A DNA stretch of 43,521 nt. Origin: an uncultured Lachnospiraceae bacterium (GTDB taxonomy: Bacteria; Bacillota; Clostridia; Lachnospirales; Lachnospiraceae). The notes beneath the pieces were generated by a model that was not told the origin of the DNA, searched no databases, and saw only the letters and a program-made list of their open reading frames with translations. This document shows, one piece after another, positions 1 through 8,486 of this stretch. The stretch spans positions 1 through 43,521 of the forward strand of contig CANPTH010000036.1 in the NCBI GenBank assembly GCA_947576945.1. The letters run 5' to 3'. Position 1 is the stretch's first letter. Every line of letters starts with the position of its first letter. The position numbers and the translations under genes were made by a program.

Positions 1-1
1 G

Positions 2-34
2 TACAGTGGTGTGGGAGGTCGGCTGCTCAACTAA
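2..34 (+). CDS. Possible C-terminal tail of an upstream gene (partial)
   Basis: One frame reads YSGVGGRLLN and then a TAA stop. Ten residues are too few to identify a family. It is listed only because the following 111 bases hold no start with a good ribosome binding site before base 146, so an upstream gene ending here would fit a co-directional operon. A small inverted repeat (GGGTA...TACCC, 37-52) and a second one (CCGGA...TCCGG, about 71-89) follow. Neither has a T-tract, so they are not convincing terminators. Confidence 0.2.
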   Translation, partial: YSGVGGRLLN

Positions 35-145
35 TGGGTAGCCTCCTACCCGATGATACAGGAAATTGCTCCGGATCAAACGAGTCCGGCCTGGTTTGTT
101 CTGACAGGCAGAACAGGCTGTACAGCAGGGTGAAAGGAAAACAGA

Positions 146-964
146 ATGGAAACAATGGTCAGTGTTATTATCCCTACCTATAATCGGGCAGATATGATAA
201 AGAGAGCAATTGACAGCGTCCTGCGGCAGACATACAGATCTTATGAAGTTATTGTTGTGGATGATGGTTCTACCGATGATACAGGATCAGTGATAGCCGG
301 CATTCAGGATGCAAGGATTCGGTATATAGCTTTGATGGAAAACCAGGGCGTTGCGCATGCCAGAAATGTTGGAATCCGGGAAGCCAGATATGACTACATA
401 GCTTTTCTGGACAGCGATGACGAATGGATGCCGGATAAATTGGAACTGCAGATGAGATTGTTTCAGAATTCTTCGGAAGATATCGGAATGGTGTACTGCC
501 GGACGGGCGGCCGGACGAGGGATGGTATGAGTCGGTTTGTATGCCCTGCCTGGGATTTCTCGAGAGAATTGTTGGAAGGAGATATGTTTCGCTTTTTATT
601 GCAGCAGAATGTGATCGGAACTCCGGCGGTGATTGTCCGCAGAGACTGTCTGGAGCAGGTGGGAGGATTTAAAGAAACTATACAGTGCCTGGAAGATTGG
701 GAATGGATCCTGCGTATAGCCGGGAGATGGAAGATTGGATTTGTTGATCAGGTACTGGTTGAAGTCCATAAAACGTCAGGCAGTGTTTCGACGAATACGA
801 CGTGGCATTTGATTGTAAGATGTTATCTGGTTTCACTGTATCGCCGGGAGATGACGGAGGCAGGCATCTTAAATGATGTGCAGAATGAAATTCTGGATGT
901 GGCCGGGAAGACAGGCATATACGATGAAGTCAGTGAGCTGCTTAAGCGGGAGATAGAATTATAA
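146..964 (+). CDS. Family 2 (GT-A fold) glycosyltransferase
   Basis: Predicted cytoplasmic sugar transferase using a nucleotide-sugar donor. The N-terminus (VSVIIPTYNRAD, residues 5-16) is the usual GT2 opening strand and loop. The donor-binding VDDGSTDD follows at 38-45, the metal-binding DxD-type motif DSDDEW at 89-94, and the ED of the CLEDWEW motif at about 183-184, where GT2 enzymes place the catalytic base. At 272 residues it is a single-domain enzyme with a short helical tail and no membrane segment. The start is preceded by AAAGGA. It is co-directional with two CgeB-like genes and lies upstream of flagellin, so a role in flagellin glycosylation is inferred. Donor and acceptor cannot be read from the sequence. 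Confidence 0.85.
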   Translation: METMVSVIIPTYNRADMIKRAIDSVLRQTYRSYEVIVVDDGSTDDTGSVIAGIQDARIRYIALMENQGVAHARNVGIREARYDYIAFLDSDDEWMPDKLELQMRLFQNSSEDIGMVYCRTGGRTRDGMSRFVCPAWDFSRELLEGDMFRFLLQQNVIGTPAVIVRRDCLEQVGGFKETIQCLEDWEWILRIAGRWKIGFVDQVLVEVHKTSGSVSTNTTWHLIVRCYLVSLYRREMTEAGILNDVQNEILDVAGKTGIYDEVSELLKREIEL

Positions 965-999
965 GAATCGGAAATACATTTGAAATGAGGACGGTGCCA

Positions 1000-2181
1000 A
1001 TGAGGATCTTATATGTATATGGAATGGCTGAGACAAAGGATATACCGATAACTTTGCGGAAAATGGGATATAAGGTAGAAGAGTATCCGAAAGTGCAGGA
1101 AAATTCTATTCTGAATGATGGTGAGGCTGAGGAGATCGTCGCCTATGTCAGGCGGCACAGGATTACGCATCTAATGTCTATTCATCTGATCTATAATCTT
1201 GCCCTGGCTGCCTACAGGGCCGGGATCAAATATGTTTCTGTGATCTGGGATGCGCCTTATATCAAAATTTTTTCTCCCTTCGGCAGATTGACCAGCTCTT
1301 ATTTCTCGGTGTTTGACAGATTGGATCAGGAAAGGTTTAAGAGTGCCGGAATACCGCATACACTGTATCAGCCGCTGGCTGTCAATAAAAGTGATGTGCT
1401 TGCATGGAGCAGGAATGCCAGGAAGGCGCTGGCAGGGACATATATTAATGATATTTGTTTTGTGGGCAGGCTGTATGAGGACAATCTGTACGACGAGCGT
1501 GTAAAGAATATGCCGTCTGTGATTGTAGATTATTTTAACAGTATTTTTGAGGAGGCGGCATTTCGCTGGGACGGGGTCAACAGGGTCTACGGTAAGACGG
1601 GCAGGGATATTCTGCGCTATATGGAGATGATCAACCCGGAGTTCCATGTGGACAACAGGCTTGATATAGACGATACTTCTTCGTTTGAAATCACTTATCT
1701 GGTAAGAAAGATTGCGAATATTGAGAGAGTGGCAGTATTAAGCACCTTATCGGAGGCTTACCATGTGGTACTGCATACCGTGAGCAGGGTAGAAGAAGGG
1801 CAGTTAGGCAATGTGGAAGTCAGGCTGCCGGTAAAGCCGGGAAAGGATGCTGCTGTGGTCTATGCCGGCAGTAAGATCAATCTGAACCTGTCCCTGAAGG
1901 GGATTGAAGGCGGCACGCCGCAGAGAGTGATGGACGTTATGGGCGCCGGCGGTTTTGTGATGACAAATTATTGTGAAGAGACGGCAGAACTTTTTGAAGA
2001 GAATAAAGAGATCGTGATGTTTAAAACTCCGGAGGAACTGTTTGAGAAAGCAGAGTATTACTTACAGCATGACGAGGAGCGGGAGAAGATTGCCAGGGCA
2101 GGACATGATAAAGTGCTGGATTGTTATACTTATGAAAAGAAACTGGAGAAGTTATTGTCCTGGGTGGAAGGTGATTCATGA
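1000..2181 (+). CDS. CgeB/DUF3880-like GT-B glycosyltransferase, subfamily A copy 1
   Basis: Predicted GT-B glycosyltransferase related to spore-maturation protein CgeB. The N-terminal half begins MRILYVYG and contains THLMSIHLIYN and VIWDAPY. The C-terminal half has the donor-site signature KGIEGGTPQRVMDVMGAGGF followed by NYCEETAELFEE, shared almost unchanged with the genes at 2178 and 7282. An ATG at 985 is possible, but the start at 1000 is preferred: GAGGA at 987-991 sits 8 bases upstream, and both close paralogues begin at the equivalent MKILYV. The 393-residue product has no signal peptide. Its stop overlaps the next start (ATGA), implying translational coupling. Flagellin 1.4 kb downstream suggests filament modification; the sugar is unknown. 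Confidence 0.8.
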   Translation: MRILYVYGMAETKDIPITLRKMGYKVEEYPKVQENSILNDGEAEEIVAYVRRHRITHLMSIHLIYNLALAAYRAGIKYVSVIWDAPYIKIFSPFGRLTSSYFSVFDRLDQERFKSAGIPHTLYQPLAVNKSDVLAWSRNARKALAGTYINDICFVGRLYEDNLYDERVKNMPSVIVDYFNSIFEEAAFRWDGVNRVYGKTGRDILRYMEMINPEFHVDNRLDIDDTSSFEITYLVRKIANIERVAVLSTLSEAYHVVLHTVSRVEEGQLGNVEVRLPVKPGKDAAVVYAGSKINLNLSLKGIEGGTPQRVMDVMGAGGFVMTNYCEETAELFEENKEIVMFKTPEELFEKAEYYLQHDEEREKIARAGHDKVLDCYTYEKKLEKLLSWVEGDS

Positions 2182-3362
2182 AAATATTGTATGTGCATGG
2201 GAGCAGTAAGATAGAGGGTATCATCAATGCCCTCCGCAGGTTAAAGATAGAGTATGAGGTATATCCGGTAAGAATACTGGATACCTTTACGAATGAGCAG
2301 GAAGCCGATAAACTGGCGGCTTACAGCAGGCAGAATGGGATTACACATCTCATGTCGATCCATCTGATCGATACTCTGGCGGCTGCGGTACAGAGAGCCG
2401 GCATAAACTATATAGCGCTTATCTGGGATGCTCCGTACTATAAGCTGCTCACGACGTATGGAAGGATGGATCATTGTTGGTATTCTGTGTTTGACCGGGT
2501 CGAGGCACAATATTTTGCCGATGCGAAGATTCCGCATGTTCTTTATCAGCCGTTGGCCGTGGATGACGATCAGATACGGGAGTGGGACCGTCAGACAGGC
2601 GCGCTTCGTGAATACCGGGAGGAAGTCTGCTTTGTGGCAAGTTTATATGATGATAATTTCTATGATGAGTATTGCAGCAATCTTCCACGCGGCTTACAGG
2701 ATTATTTTGTCGGATTGTTTGAAAATGCTGCATTTCGCTGGGACGGCGTCAACCGTATCAGTGGGACTGTAAGTAATGAACTGGTGGCATATATCCGTGC
2801 AGTGACGCCGGGATTTCAGATGGTAAATTTCTTCGATATCCCGGACTCGGTCTATTTTGAGAACGGATATGTGACGCGTAAAATTGCGAATATTGAGAGA
2901 ATCTGTGTCCTGAATATGCTGGCGGAGAAATATCCTGTTACATTGTATACTACGAGTAAAACGGCAGAACATAGACTGTATAATGTTAAGATTATGCCGC
3001 CGATCTGTTCGGAGCAGGATCTGCATCATGTGTTCCAGACCAGTAAGATCAATTTGAATATTTCCCTGAAAGGGATAGAAGGGGGAACTCCTCAGCGTAT
3101 TATGGATATTCTGGGAGCCGGCGGCTTCGCCTTGACAAATTATTGCGCCGAGACTGCAGATCTGTTTGAGGAAGACAAAGAGATCGTTATGTTCAGGACG
3201 CCGGAGGAGCTGCTGGACAAAGTGGATTATTACCTGCAGCATGACAGAGAACGGGAAGCGATCGCGCGGAATGGGCATGCGAAGGTAATGCAGTATTATA
3301 CCTACACGAAGAAGATAAGGAAACTGCTTGCCTGGGCAGGCGGTGAAGAGATTCGGGAGTGA
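2178..3362 (+). CDS. CgeB/DUF3880-like GT-B glycosyltransferase, subfamily A copy 2
   Basis: Tandem paralogue of the preceding gene, 394 residues, starting MKILYVHG inside the previous stop codon with GGAAGG upstream. It keeps the subfamily blocks in the same order: THLMSIHLID, LIWDAPYY, PHVLYQPLAV, CFVASLYDDNFYDE, AFRWDGVNR, RKIANIERICVLNMLAE, the donor-site block KGIEGGTPQRIMDILGAGGF, and EIVMFRTPEEL. The variable stretches lie in the middle and are where acceptor or donor preference could differ. It ends about 25 bases before the sigma-28 promoter of flagellin, so this operon and hag are separate transcription units placed head to tail. Tandem duplication followed by divergence is inferred. 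Confidence 0.8.
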   Translation: MKILYVHGSSKIEGIINALRRLKIEYEVYPVRILDTFTNEQEADKLAAYSRQNGITHLMSIHLIDTLAAAVQRAGINYIALIWDAPYYKLLTTYGRMDHCWYSVFDRVEAQYFADAKIPHVLYQPLAVDDDQIREWDRQTGALREYREEVCFVASLYDDNFYDEYCSNLPRGLQDYFVGLFENAAFRWDGVNRISGTVSNELVAYIRAVTPGFQMVNFFDIPDSVYFENGYVTRKIANIERICVLNMLAEKYPVTLYTTSKTAEHRLYNVKIMPPICSEQDLHHVFQTSKINLNISLKGIEGGTPQRIMDILGAGGFALTNYCAETADLFEEDKEIVMFRTPEELLDKVDYYLQHDREREAIARNGHAKVMQYYTYTKKIRKLLAWAGGEEIRE

Positions 3363-3385
3363 TCCTATTTTGGAAATATATAAGC

Positions 3386-3412
3386 TAAAGTAAAAACAGA
3401 AGAGGCCGATAT
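3386..3412 (+). promoter_or_regulatory. Sigma-28 (SigD/FliA) promoter of flagellin
   Basis: TAAA at 3386-3389, exactly 15 bases, then GCCGATAT at 3405-3412. This matches the sigma-28 consensus TAAA-N15-GCCGATAA closely. Transcription would start near 3419, giving a leader of about 120 bases. It makes hag a late flagellar gene, expressed after hook completion under FlgM/sigma-28 control as in other bacteria. Confidence 0.9.
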
Positions 3413-3501
3413 ATACTATAAGTAATAAATTTACTTAAGGCGGCGTGATGGGAAAGATGGAAGCGTACGATCCGGAAGACTCATTGCAGCGAAGCTAATA
3501 A

Positions 3502-3533
3502 GTGGCAGGGAAGCCACCTATCATTCAAGGAGG
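3502..3533 (+). promoter_or_regulatory. Flagellin leader hairpin and SD: possible CsrA sites
   Basis: GTGGC (3502-3506) pairs with GCCAC (3513-3517) around the loop AGGGAA, so a GGA-type motif is presented in a loop. Ten bases later the strong SD AAGGAGG (3527-3533) also contains GGA and lies 8 bases before the hag ATG. In Bacillus subtilis, CsrA represses hag through two such sites, one overlapping the SD, and is titrated by FliW. The layout here is alike, but no csrA or fliW is in the window, so the assignment is inference. Confidence 0.4.
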
Positions 3534-3541
3534 AATATATT

Positions 3542-4588
3542 ATGGTAGTACAGCACAACATTACAGCAATGAACTCTAACAGAATGCTTGGACTGACAAC
3601 GGCTGCACAGGCTAAGTCCACAGAGAAGCTGTCATCCGGTTATAAGATCAACCGTGCGGCAGATGATGCAGCAGGCTTGTCTATTTCCGAGAAGATGAGA
3701 AGGCAGATTCGCGGACTGACACAGGCGTCCGCGAACGCTCAGGACGGTATCTCCTGCGTACAGACAGCAGAAGGCGCATTGAATGAAGTACAGGATATGC
3801 TTCAGAGAATGAACGAGCTGGCTGTAAAGGGTGAGAACGGTACTCTGACATCTGCAGACCGCAGCTATATCCAGGCTGAGGTTAAGCAGCTGATGAGCGA
3901 GATTGACCGCGTACAGAGCACGACCACATTCAATGAGCAGAGCCTTCTGGATGGTTCTTTCTCCAACAAGGGTCTTCAGGTTGGTGCAGAATCCGGTCAG
4001 CATATCGGTATCACGATCAGCAATATGAGCACCAATGAATTGATCGCTAAGGCAGTGAATGACAAGGTTACCTTCGGTGTGGCTAATATTGACAGTACCG
4101 AGGAAGCTGCTAATACTGCAACTGGTGACGTGGCTTCAGCAGATTCGAAGAAGTATGTTGAAGGTGATAACTATCTGACGCTGGATATGCTGCAGAAGTT
4201 CTATGCATTTACGCAATCTGATGTTGTTGATACGGCTCTTACAGGTGCAGGTTCGGTTCCGATCACTACAGCGTCTACAACGCTTGATACAGCGGCGCCT
4301 ACGGCAGCAGATTTCGCAGCGCTGAATGCATTTGCGAAGCATGCGATCAAAGATGTGTCACAGCAGCGTTCCGACCTCGGTGCAATCCAGAACAGACTGG
4401 AGCACACCATCAGCAACCTGGATAACATCGTAGAGAATACCACATCTGCAGAAGCACAGATCCGTGACACGGATATCGCTACAGAGATGGTTAGATATGC
4501 GAATAACAACATTCTGCAGCAGGCAGGTACATCCATGTTGTCACAGGCTAATCAGTCTAATCAGTTGGCACTGTCCTTGCTTGGTTAA
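3542..4588 (+). CDS. hag: Flagellin, filament subunit
   Basis: The 348-residue protein polymerises into the flagellar filament after secretion through the flagellar type III apparatus. The N-terminal D0/D1 helices are unmistakable (VVQHNITAMNSNR; LSSGYKINRAADDAAGLSIS; QDGISCVQTAEGALNEV). The C-terminal D1/D0 part (SDLGAIQNRLEHTISNL ... ALSLLG) closes the protein. The middle, about residues 150-270, is short and rich in Ser, Thr and Ala: a reduced surface-exposed domain and the expected place for O-glycans. It has its own sigma-28 promoter, a probable post-transcriptional leader and a terminator, so it is monocistronic. Glycosyltransferase genes lie on both sides. Many species call the gene fliC or flaA. 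Confidence 0.97.
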   Translation: MVVQHNITAMNSNRMLGLTTAAQAKSTEKLSSGYKINRAADDAAGLSISEKMRRQIRGLTQASANAQDGISCVQTAEGALNEVQDMLQRMNELAVKGENGTLTSADRSYIQAEVKQLMSEIDRVQSTTTFNEQSLLDGSFSNKGLQVGAESGQHIGITISNMSTNELIAKAVNDKVTFGVANIDSTEEAANTATGDVASADSKKYVEGDNYLTLDMLQKFYAFTQSDVVDTALTGAGSVPITTASTTLDTAAPTAADFAALNAFAKHAIKDVSQQRSDLGAIQNRLEHTISNLDNIVENTTSAEAQIRDTDIATEMVRYANNNILQQAGTSMLSQANQSNQLALSLLG

Positions 4589-4755
4589 TACTGAGAAGCA
4601 TAGCTGAGATATCATGCTGACGCAATGATTTCTCAATCGGCAATTTGAGTCAGAGACTCAAATATGCCATGATCGCAGTCGTAAATTTGAGATTTCCGAC
4701 ACGTGTCATCGCAGTAAACTGCTCTGACATGGAGGATCAGTATCATAAGAAATAG
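4589..4755 (+). other. Structured non-coding 3' region of the flagellin transcript
   Basis: These 167 bases between the flagellin stop and the terminator contain no credible gene but many inverted repeats. AGCAT/ATGCT lies at 4597-4618. A strong stem GGCA-A-TTTGAGTC / GACTCAAA-T-(A)-TGCC closes on a 3-base loop at 4639-4668. TCTCAA (4631-4636) can pair with TTGAGA (4687-4692) around it. GACACGTGTC (4698-4707) is self-complementary. GCAG/CTGC lies at 4711-4722, and CTGA/TCAG (4724-4740) presents GGAGGA in its loop. It could stabilise hag mRNA or bind a regulator. The function is not known. Confidence 0.45.
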
Positions 4756-4784
4756 AAAGGCTGGCCATGTGCCAGCCTTTTTGC
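4756..4784. terminator. Rho-independent terminator, probably bidirectional
   Basis: AAAGGCTGGC (4756-4765), loop CATGT, GCCAGCCTTT (4771-4780), then further Ts on the plus strand. On the minus strand the stem is followed by TTTCTATTTCTT, so it can also end the convergent gene whose stop is at 4794. Confidence 0.88.
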
Positions 4785-4793
4785 GTATCGATG

Positions 4794-7190
4794 TTAGAAA
4801 TCTGCCAGTAAGGATTCCGTGCGCTGCAGCCATGTGTGCTGCGCAGCAGCTTTGCGATAGGCATTCGTCCGCAGCATCTCTGTGCGCTGCGGATCGTCAA
4901 GGATAGAGCGGACGAGAGCAGGCAGTCTGTCCAGGTGTGCCAGAGAATAGAATTTGATGTCGACATCATCGACAAAGGTTTCTCTTAGATAGGCGCTGTC
5001 ATCTGTAAGCGCCACTGCTCCCTGCAGCATGGCTTCATAGATTCTTTCGCTGGAACCGTCTTTGAACCAGGCCAGCTGATTTAATACAATCTTACTGTCT
5101 TCCATGAGGCGGATGCCATCTTCGGTGGAACAGCGTCCTTTGTAGATAAAATTGGGATGTTCCAACAGATCGGTCTTTTCAAAGCGGTCGCCATATACGG
5201 TGACGGTTATCCCGGCATTGACAAGGGTTCTGAGAATTTCTCTGCGGAACAGTGCGCCGGTATTTGTGTCAACGAAATTATGATTCTGAAGGAAGCTTTT
5301 CAGTTCGTCTTCGGGCAGACCGGCCTGACCGGATCGCAGGCAGTGTTCAACGGTATCTTCAAAGGTTCGTCCCGGGTTTCGGATCAGTTCTTCTGTCAGC
5401 TGTAAATCAAAAGCACTATAAGTATAACTGTTATCATATTTGTAGGAGCCGACAAAGAGGACATCAATGGAACGTGCGGCAAAGGGTTTTAGTGCGGCAA
5501 AAGGTTTCAGACACTGTCCGGCAGTGGGAAGGAACAGAGTCTTTCTCACAGTGGGATAGAAACGGCTGATGTAGTGTTGGTGATTGCGGTCTGCACAGGC
5601 AACAATACCGTTTGCGGGCGCATGGTCCAGGGTGTCGGCATAGTACATCGGATGATCTACGATGATATTGTAGCAGGGAATATCCCACAGGTCCCAGAGA
5701 CTTTTGCCGCATTCAAGCAGCATCTGGAAACAGACATTGTTGAAAACGACGGCAGCATCCAGACCGTTTTCACGGAAAAGGAGCAGTTTCTCAAAGCTGT
5801 TCTCCATAGTGGATTTGTCATAGCGGAAGACCGTGCATCCCAGAAGTTCCGCATTGACAGCATACTGTTCGGCTATATAGTTCAGAACAGGAATGCGCCC
5901 GCCCATGAAGACCGTGATCCTTCGGGGAAGGGCATGGTAAAGCTGCCGGTATTCATCGGCCATTTCCGGCTGCCCCATATGCTCCAGAGTGGTGATGATG
6001 TTAGACAGCGTATTCCTGTTCGTCTCGCAGATGGCAAGAGCTTCCTCCAGGAAAGAAAGGGCGGTCAGATATTCTCCGGCATCTGCGTACAGACAAGCCA
6101 GAGTGTTCAGCCATATCTGCGGCGTACCGGACAGCTGCTTGAAATTCTGCATCATATAGACGATTGCCTTATAGGAGACCCGGCAGTCAAGAAGATATCG
6201 GATCTCTTCTTTGGTGGCGATGTTGTTCCCTATATGTTCGACGATGGTCAGCAAGAGCCGAAAATGCCGGATCAGTGTGCCGAGATCCCTTGAAAATTGC
6301 AGAAGGGTCGGCAGTTCTTCTTCCTCTTCGATCCTGCATATATTGAGAATATGCTCGATGAGAGTCAATTCCTGGTTAAAGTCAGACAGCTGAAGCGACA
6401 GATCGGGACGTTTATCCAGGGCGGAACACAGATACTGCCAGGCGGCGGTGACGTTTCCTGTATGCAGCAGAGACTGCAGCTCATTTTTGAGATTTATCGT
6501 CTCGGCTTTTTCCTGGAGAAGACCGACAGGCGCCTCATAATAGGACAGCTGATTGTATTTTACCCATACGATCAGTAACTGCTCTGACAGAAAACCGAAT
6601 ACTCTTTTATGGTAATCGTCATAACCACTGACGTCAATGCGCGTCTCCAGCACGGAAAAAATAGAAAACAGCCATTTGCAGTAGGCGTGGAATAACGCTT
6701 TGGGGGCAGCAAATAAATTCCCTATATAGCAGGAGGTATCGCTGATCACGTGCTGGAAGGTATCGAAATATTCAGGATACAACTCCTGTATGACCTCACC
6801 CGTCATATCCAGATTGCGGACATCGTGGGAACGGCTGTAGACTGTACGATAATCATAAGCGCCGGCCTGCGGCCTGGATAGAATCACGTCATAGCGGGAA
6901 AAGATGTGCAGATAATCGGCTTTGGTCATCAATGTGCCGTTCTCATTCAGGAAATATCGGCGGTAATGGCACAGGCCAAGATAGTCTGCATCGTTTACAT
7001 TTTTCCAGATCCAGTATAAGCCGGTCAGTTCGCTGTAGTAGGGATTCAGTGTGGATATAGTATCGCCCGTATCGTCACCCTGATATCCCAGGTCGTCATG
7101 AAGGGCACGGCCGACCTGAAGCGGGATATAGATTGGATCTTCCGGCGGAGTAAAAGGTACATGGGTCATTGTATAGATGGAAACAAACAT
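4794..7190 (-). CDS. DUF4422 - helical/TPR - CgeB-like glycosyltransferase fusion
   Basis: A 798-residue, apparently three-part protein. Residues about 1-250 match DUF4422, a glycosyltransferase-like domain of capsule and exopolysaccharide loci (early FVSIYTMTHVPF, then the hallmark LGLCHYRRYF and ADYLHIFSRYDVIL). About 250-420 is helical and TPR-like (LACLYADAGEYLTALSFLEEAL). About 425-798 is a divergent CgeB-type GT-B domain (IDVLFVGSYKYDN, then DGSSERIYEAMLQGAVALTDD). The first possible codon is GTG at 7202, but ATG at 7190 is chosen because GTGAGG lies just upstream at the right distance. It is transcribed toward flagellin and shares its terminator. Two catalytic domains joined by a protein-interaction linker suggest consecutive sugar additions on one bound acceptor; this is inferred. 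Confidence 0.75.
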   Translation of the reverse strand: MFVSIYTMTHVPFTPPEDPIYIPLQVGRALHDDLGYQGDDTGDTISTLNPYYSELTGLYWIWKNVNDADYLGLCHYRRYFLNENGTLMTKADYLHIFSRYDVILSRPQAGAYDYRTVYSRSHDVRNLDMTGEVIQELYPEYFDTFQHVISDTSCYIGNLFAAPKALFHAYCKWLFSIFSVLETRIDVSGYDDYHKRVFGFLSEQLLIVWVKYNQLSYYEAPVGLLQEKAETINLKNELQSLLHTGNVTAAWQYLCSALDKRPDLSLQLSDFNQELTLIEHILNICRIEEEEELPTLLQFSRDLGTLIRHFRLLLTIVEHIGNNIATKEEIRYLLDCRVSYKAIVYMMQNFKQLSGTPQIWLNTLACLYADAGEYLTALSFLEEALAICETNRNTLSNIITTLEHMGQPEMADEYRQLYHALPRRITVFMGGRIPVLNYIAEQYAVNAELLGCTVFRYDKSTMENSFEKLLLFRENGLDAAVVFNNVCFQMLLECGKSLWDLWDIPCYNIIVDHPMYYADTLDHAPANGIVACADRNHQHYISRFYPTVRKTLFLPTAGQCLKPFAALKPFAARSIDVLFVGSYKYDNSYTYSAFDLQLTEELIRNPGRTFEDTVEHCLRSGQAGLPEDELKSFLQNHNFVDTNTGALFRREILRTLVNAGITVTVYGDRFEKTDLLEHPNFIYKGRCSTEDGIRLMEDSKIVLNQLAWFKDGSSERIYEAMLQGAVALTDDSAYLRETFVDDVDIKFYSLAHLDRLPALVRSILDDPQRTEMLRTNAYRKAAAQHTWLQRTESLLADF

Positions 7191-7212
7191 TTGGCGCCTC
7201 ACTTATTTGCGG

Positions 7213-7241
7213 TTTACTTTTGTGCTGTTTTTTATTATATT
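7213..7241 (+). promoter_or_regulatory. Probable sigma-A promoter of the 7282-13581 operon
   Basis: TTTACT (7213-7218), 17 bases, TATATT (7236-7241), inside the 91-base divergent spacer between the minus-strand fusion gene and the next plus-strand gene. The -35 box matches at 4 of 6 and the -10 box at 5 of 6. Position and spacing support it more than the boxes do. Confidence 0.4.
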
Positions 7242-7281
7242 ATAGATAGTGAAAAAAAGCGATATAAGATTGGAATTTAAG

Positions 7282-8466
7282 ATGAAGATATTATATGTGT
7301 ACGGTCTTTCCAAGGAGAAAAATATCGTACAGACTTTGCGGAAGCTACAATACGACGTTATGGAATATCCGGAGGTTCAGGACACGTCCAATATGGACGA
7401 AGAGAAGATCAATGCGCTGGCGGCCTGTGTGAAAGAGCATGGCATCACACATCTGATGTCGATCCATCTGATCTATAATGTTGCGGTAGCAGCTTACCGG
7501 GCAGAGATCAGGTATATATCCGTGATCTGGGATGCTCCTTATCTGAAGGCGTACACTGTCATGGGGACGCTGGATAATATCTGGTATTCCGCCTTTGATA
7601 AACTGGATGCCGAGAGAATGCGGCAGGGGGGATGCCCACATGTTATGTATCAGCCGCTGTCGGTAAACAGAGAGAATATACTGAAGTGGAAGAAGCAGTT
7701 TCTGGCCAGGAGAAGATATATCCATGACATCAGCCTGATCGCCAATCTGTATGAAGATAATGCTTATGACCGCTGCCTTGATCTGCTTCCGGAAAATATG
7801 CAGGCATATTTTCGCAGCATCTTTGAGGAAGCAGCTTTCAAATGGGATGGGATCAATCGGGTTTATGGTAAGACGGGGCAGGAGATCCTGGAATATATGA
7901 AGCTGGTGAGCCCGACACTCAAAATTAACAATCCATATAATGTAGAAGACGTACGTTACTTTGAAGCAGTGTATCTGATCCGCAAGCTGGCCAATATCGA
8001 GCGTGTGTGTGTCCTGAATCTGCTGGCGGAAGAACATGATGTGTATTTGTATACCAACAGCGAGGTGGACGAAACGGTAATGCCCAAAGTACATCGGCGG
8101 CCGCCAGTTCAGGTGGGAGAGGCCACGTCCTTTATTTATGCAGGTACAAAGATCAACCTGAATATCGCATTGAAAGGGATTGAGGGCGGTACGACGCAGC
8201 GCATTATGGATATCATGGGGGCGGGCGGATTTGTGCTGACCAATTACTGCGAGGAGACAGCAGAGTTGTTTGAGGAAGACAAAGAGATCGTCATGTTCCG
8301 GACGCCGGAGGAATTGATGCAGAAGGTGGATTATTATCTGGAACATGAAGAAGAGAGGGAGCAGATCGCGAGAGCAGGCCATGAGAAGGCGATGAACGAG
8401 TATACTTATGAGAAAAAGATCAAGAGGCTGTTAGATTGGGTGACAGAGGATGAGAGAGGAGTATAG
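7282..8466 (+). CDS. CgeB/DUF3880-like GT-B glycosyltransferase, subfamily A copy 3
   Basis: A 394-residue third member of subfamily A. It shares THLMSIHLIYN, VIWDAPYL, AAFKWDGINRVYGKTGQE, RKLANIERVCVLNLLAEE, KGIEGGTTQRIMDIMGAGGF and EIVMFRTPEELM with the genes at 1000 and 2178. GTG at 7249 would add 11 residues, but the paralogues align from MKILYVYG, so ATG at 7282 is chosen despite a modest GGAA ribosome binding site. It opens a plus-strand series ending at 13581. Its separation from the other two copies by flagellin and the fusion gene suggests duplication followed by rearrangement. It is expected to be a cytoplasmic enzyme acting on flagellin or its glycan; specificity is unknown. Confidence 0.8.
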   Translation: MKILYVYGLSKEKNIVQTLRKLQYDVMEYPEVQDTSNMDEEKINALAACVKEHGITHLMSIHLIYNVAVAAYRAEIRYISVIWDAPYLKAYTVMGTLDNIWYSAFDKLDAERMRQGGCPHVMYQPLSVNRENILKWKKQFLARRRYIHDISLIANLYEDNAYDRCLDLLPENMQAYFRSIFEEAAFKWDGINRVYGKTGQEILEYMKLVSPTLKINNPYNVEDVRYFEAVYLIRKLANIERVCVLNLLAEEHDVYLYTNSEVDETVMPKVHRRPPVQVGEATSFIYAGTKINLNIALKGIEGGTTQRIMDIMGAGGFVLTNYCEETAELFEEDKEIVMFRTPEELMQKVDYYLEHEEEREQIARAGHEKAMNEYTYEKKIKRLLDWVTEDERGV

Positions 8467-8486
8467 ATATCCATATGGAGGTAAAG

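Noticed and set aside
985..999. Upstream start for the first CgeB-like gene
   Set aside because: The ribosome binding site would then be missing; GAGGA within this stretch serves the ATG at 1000.
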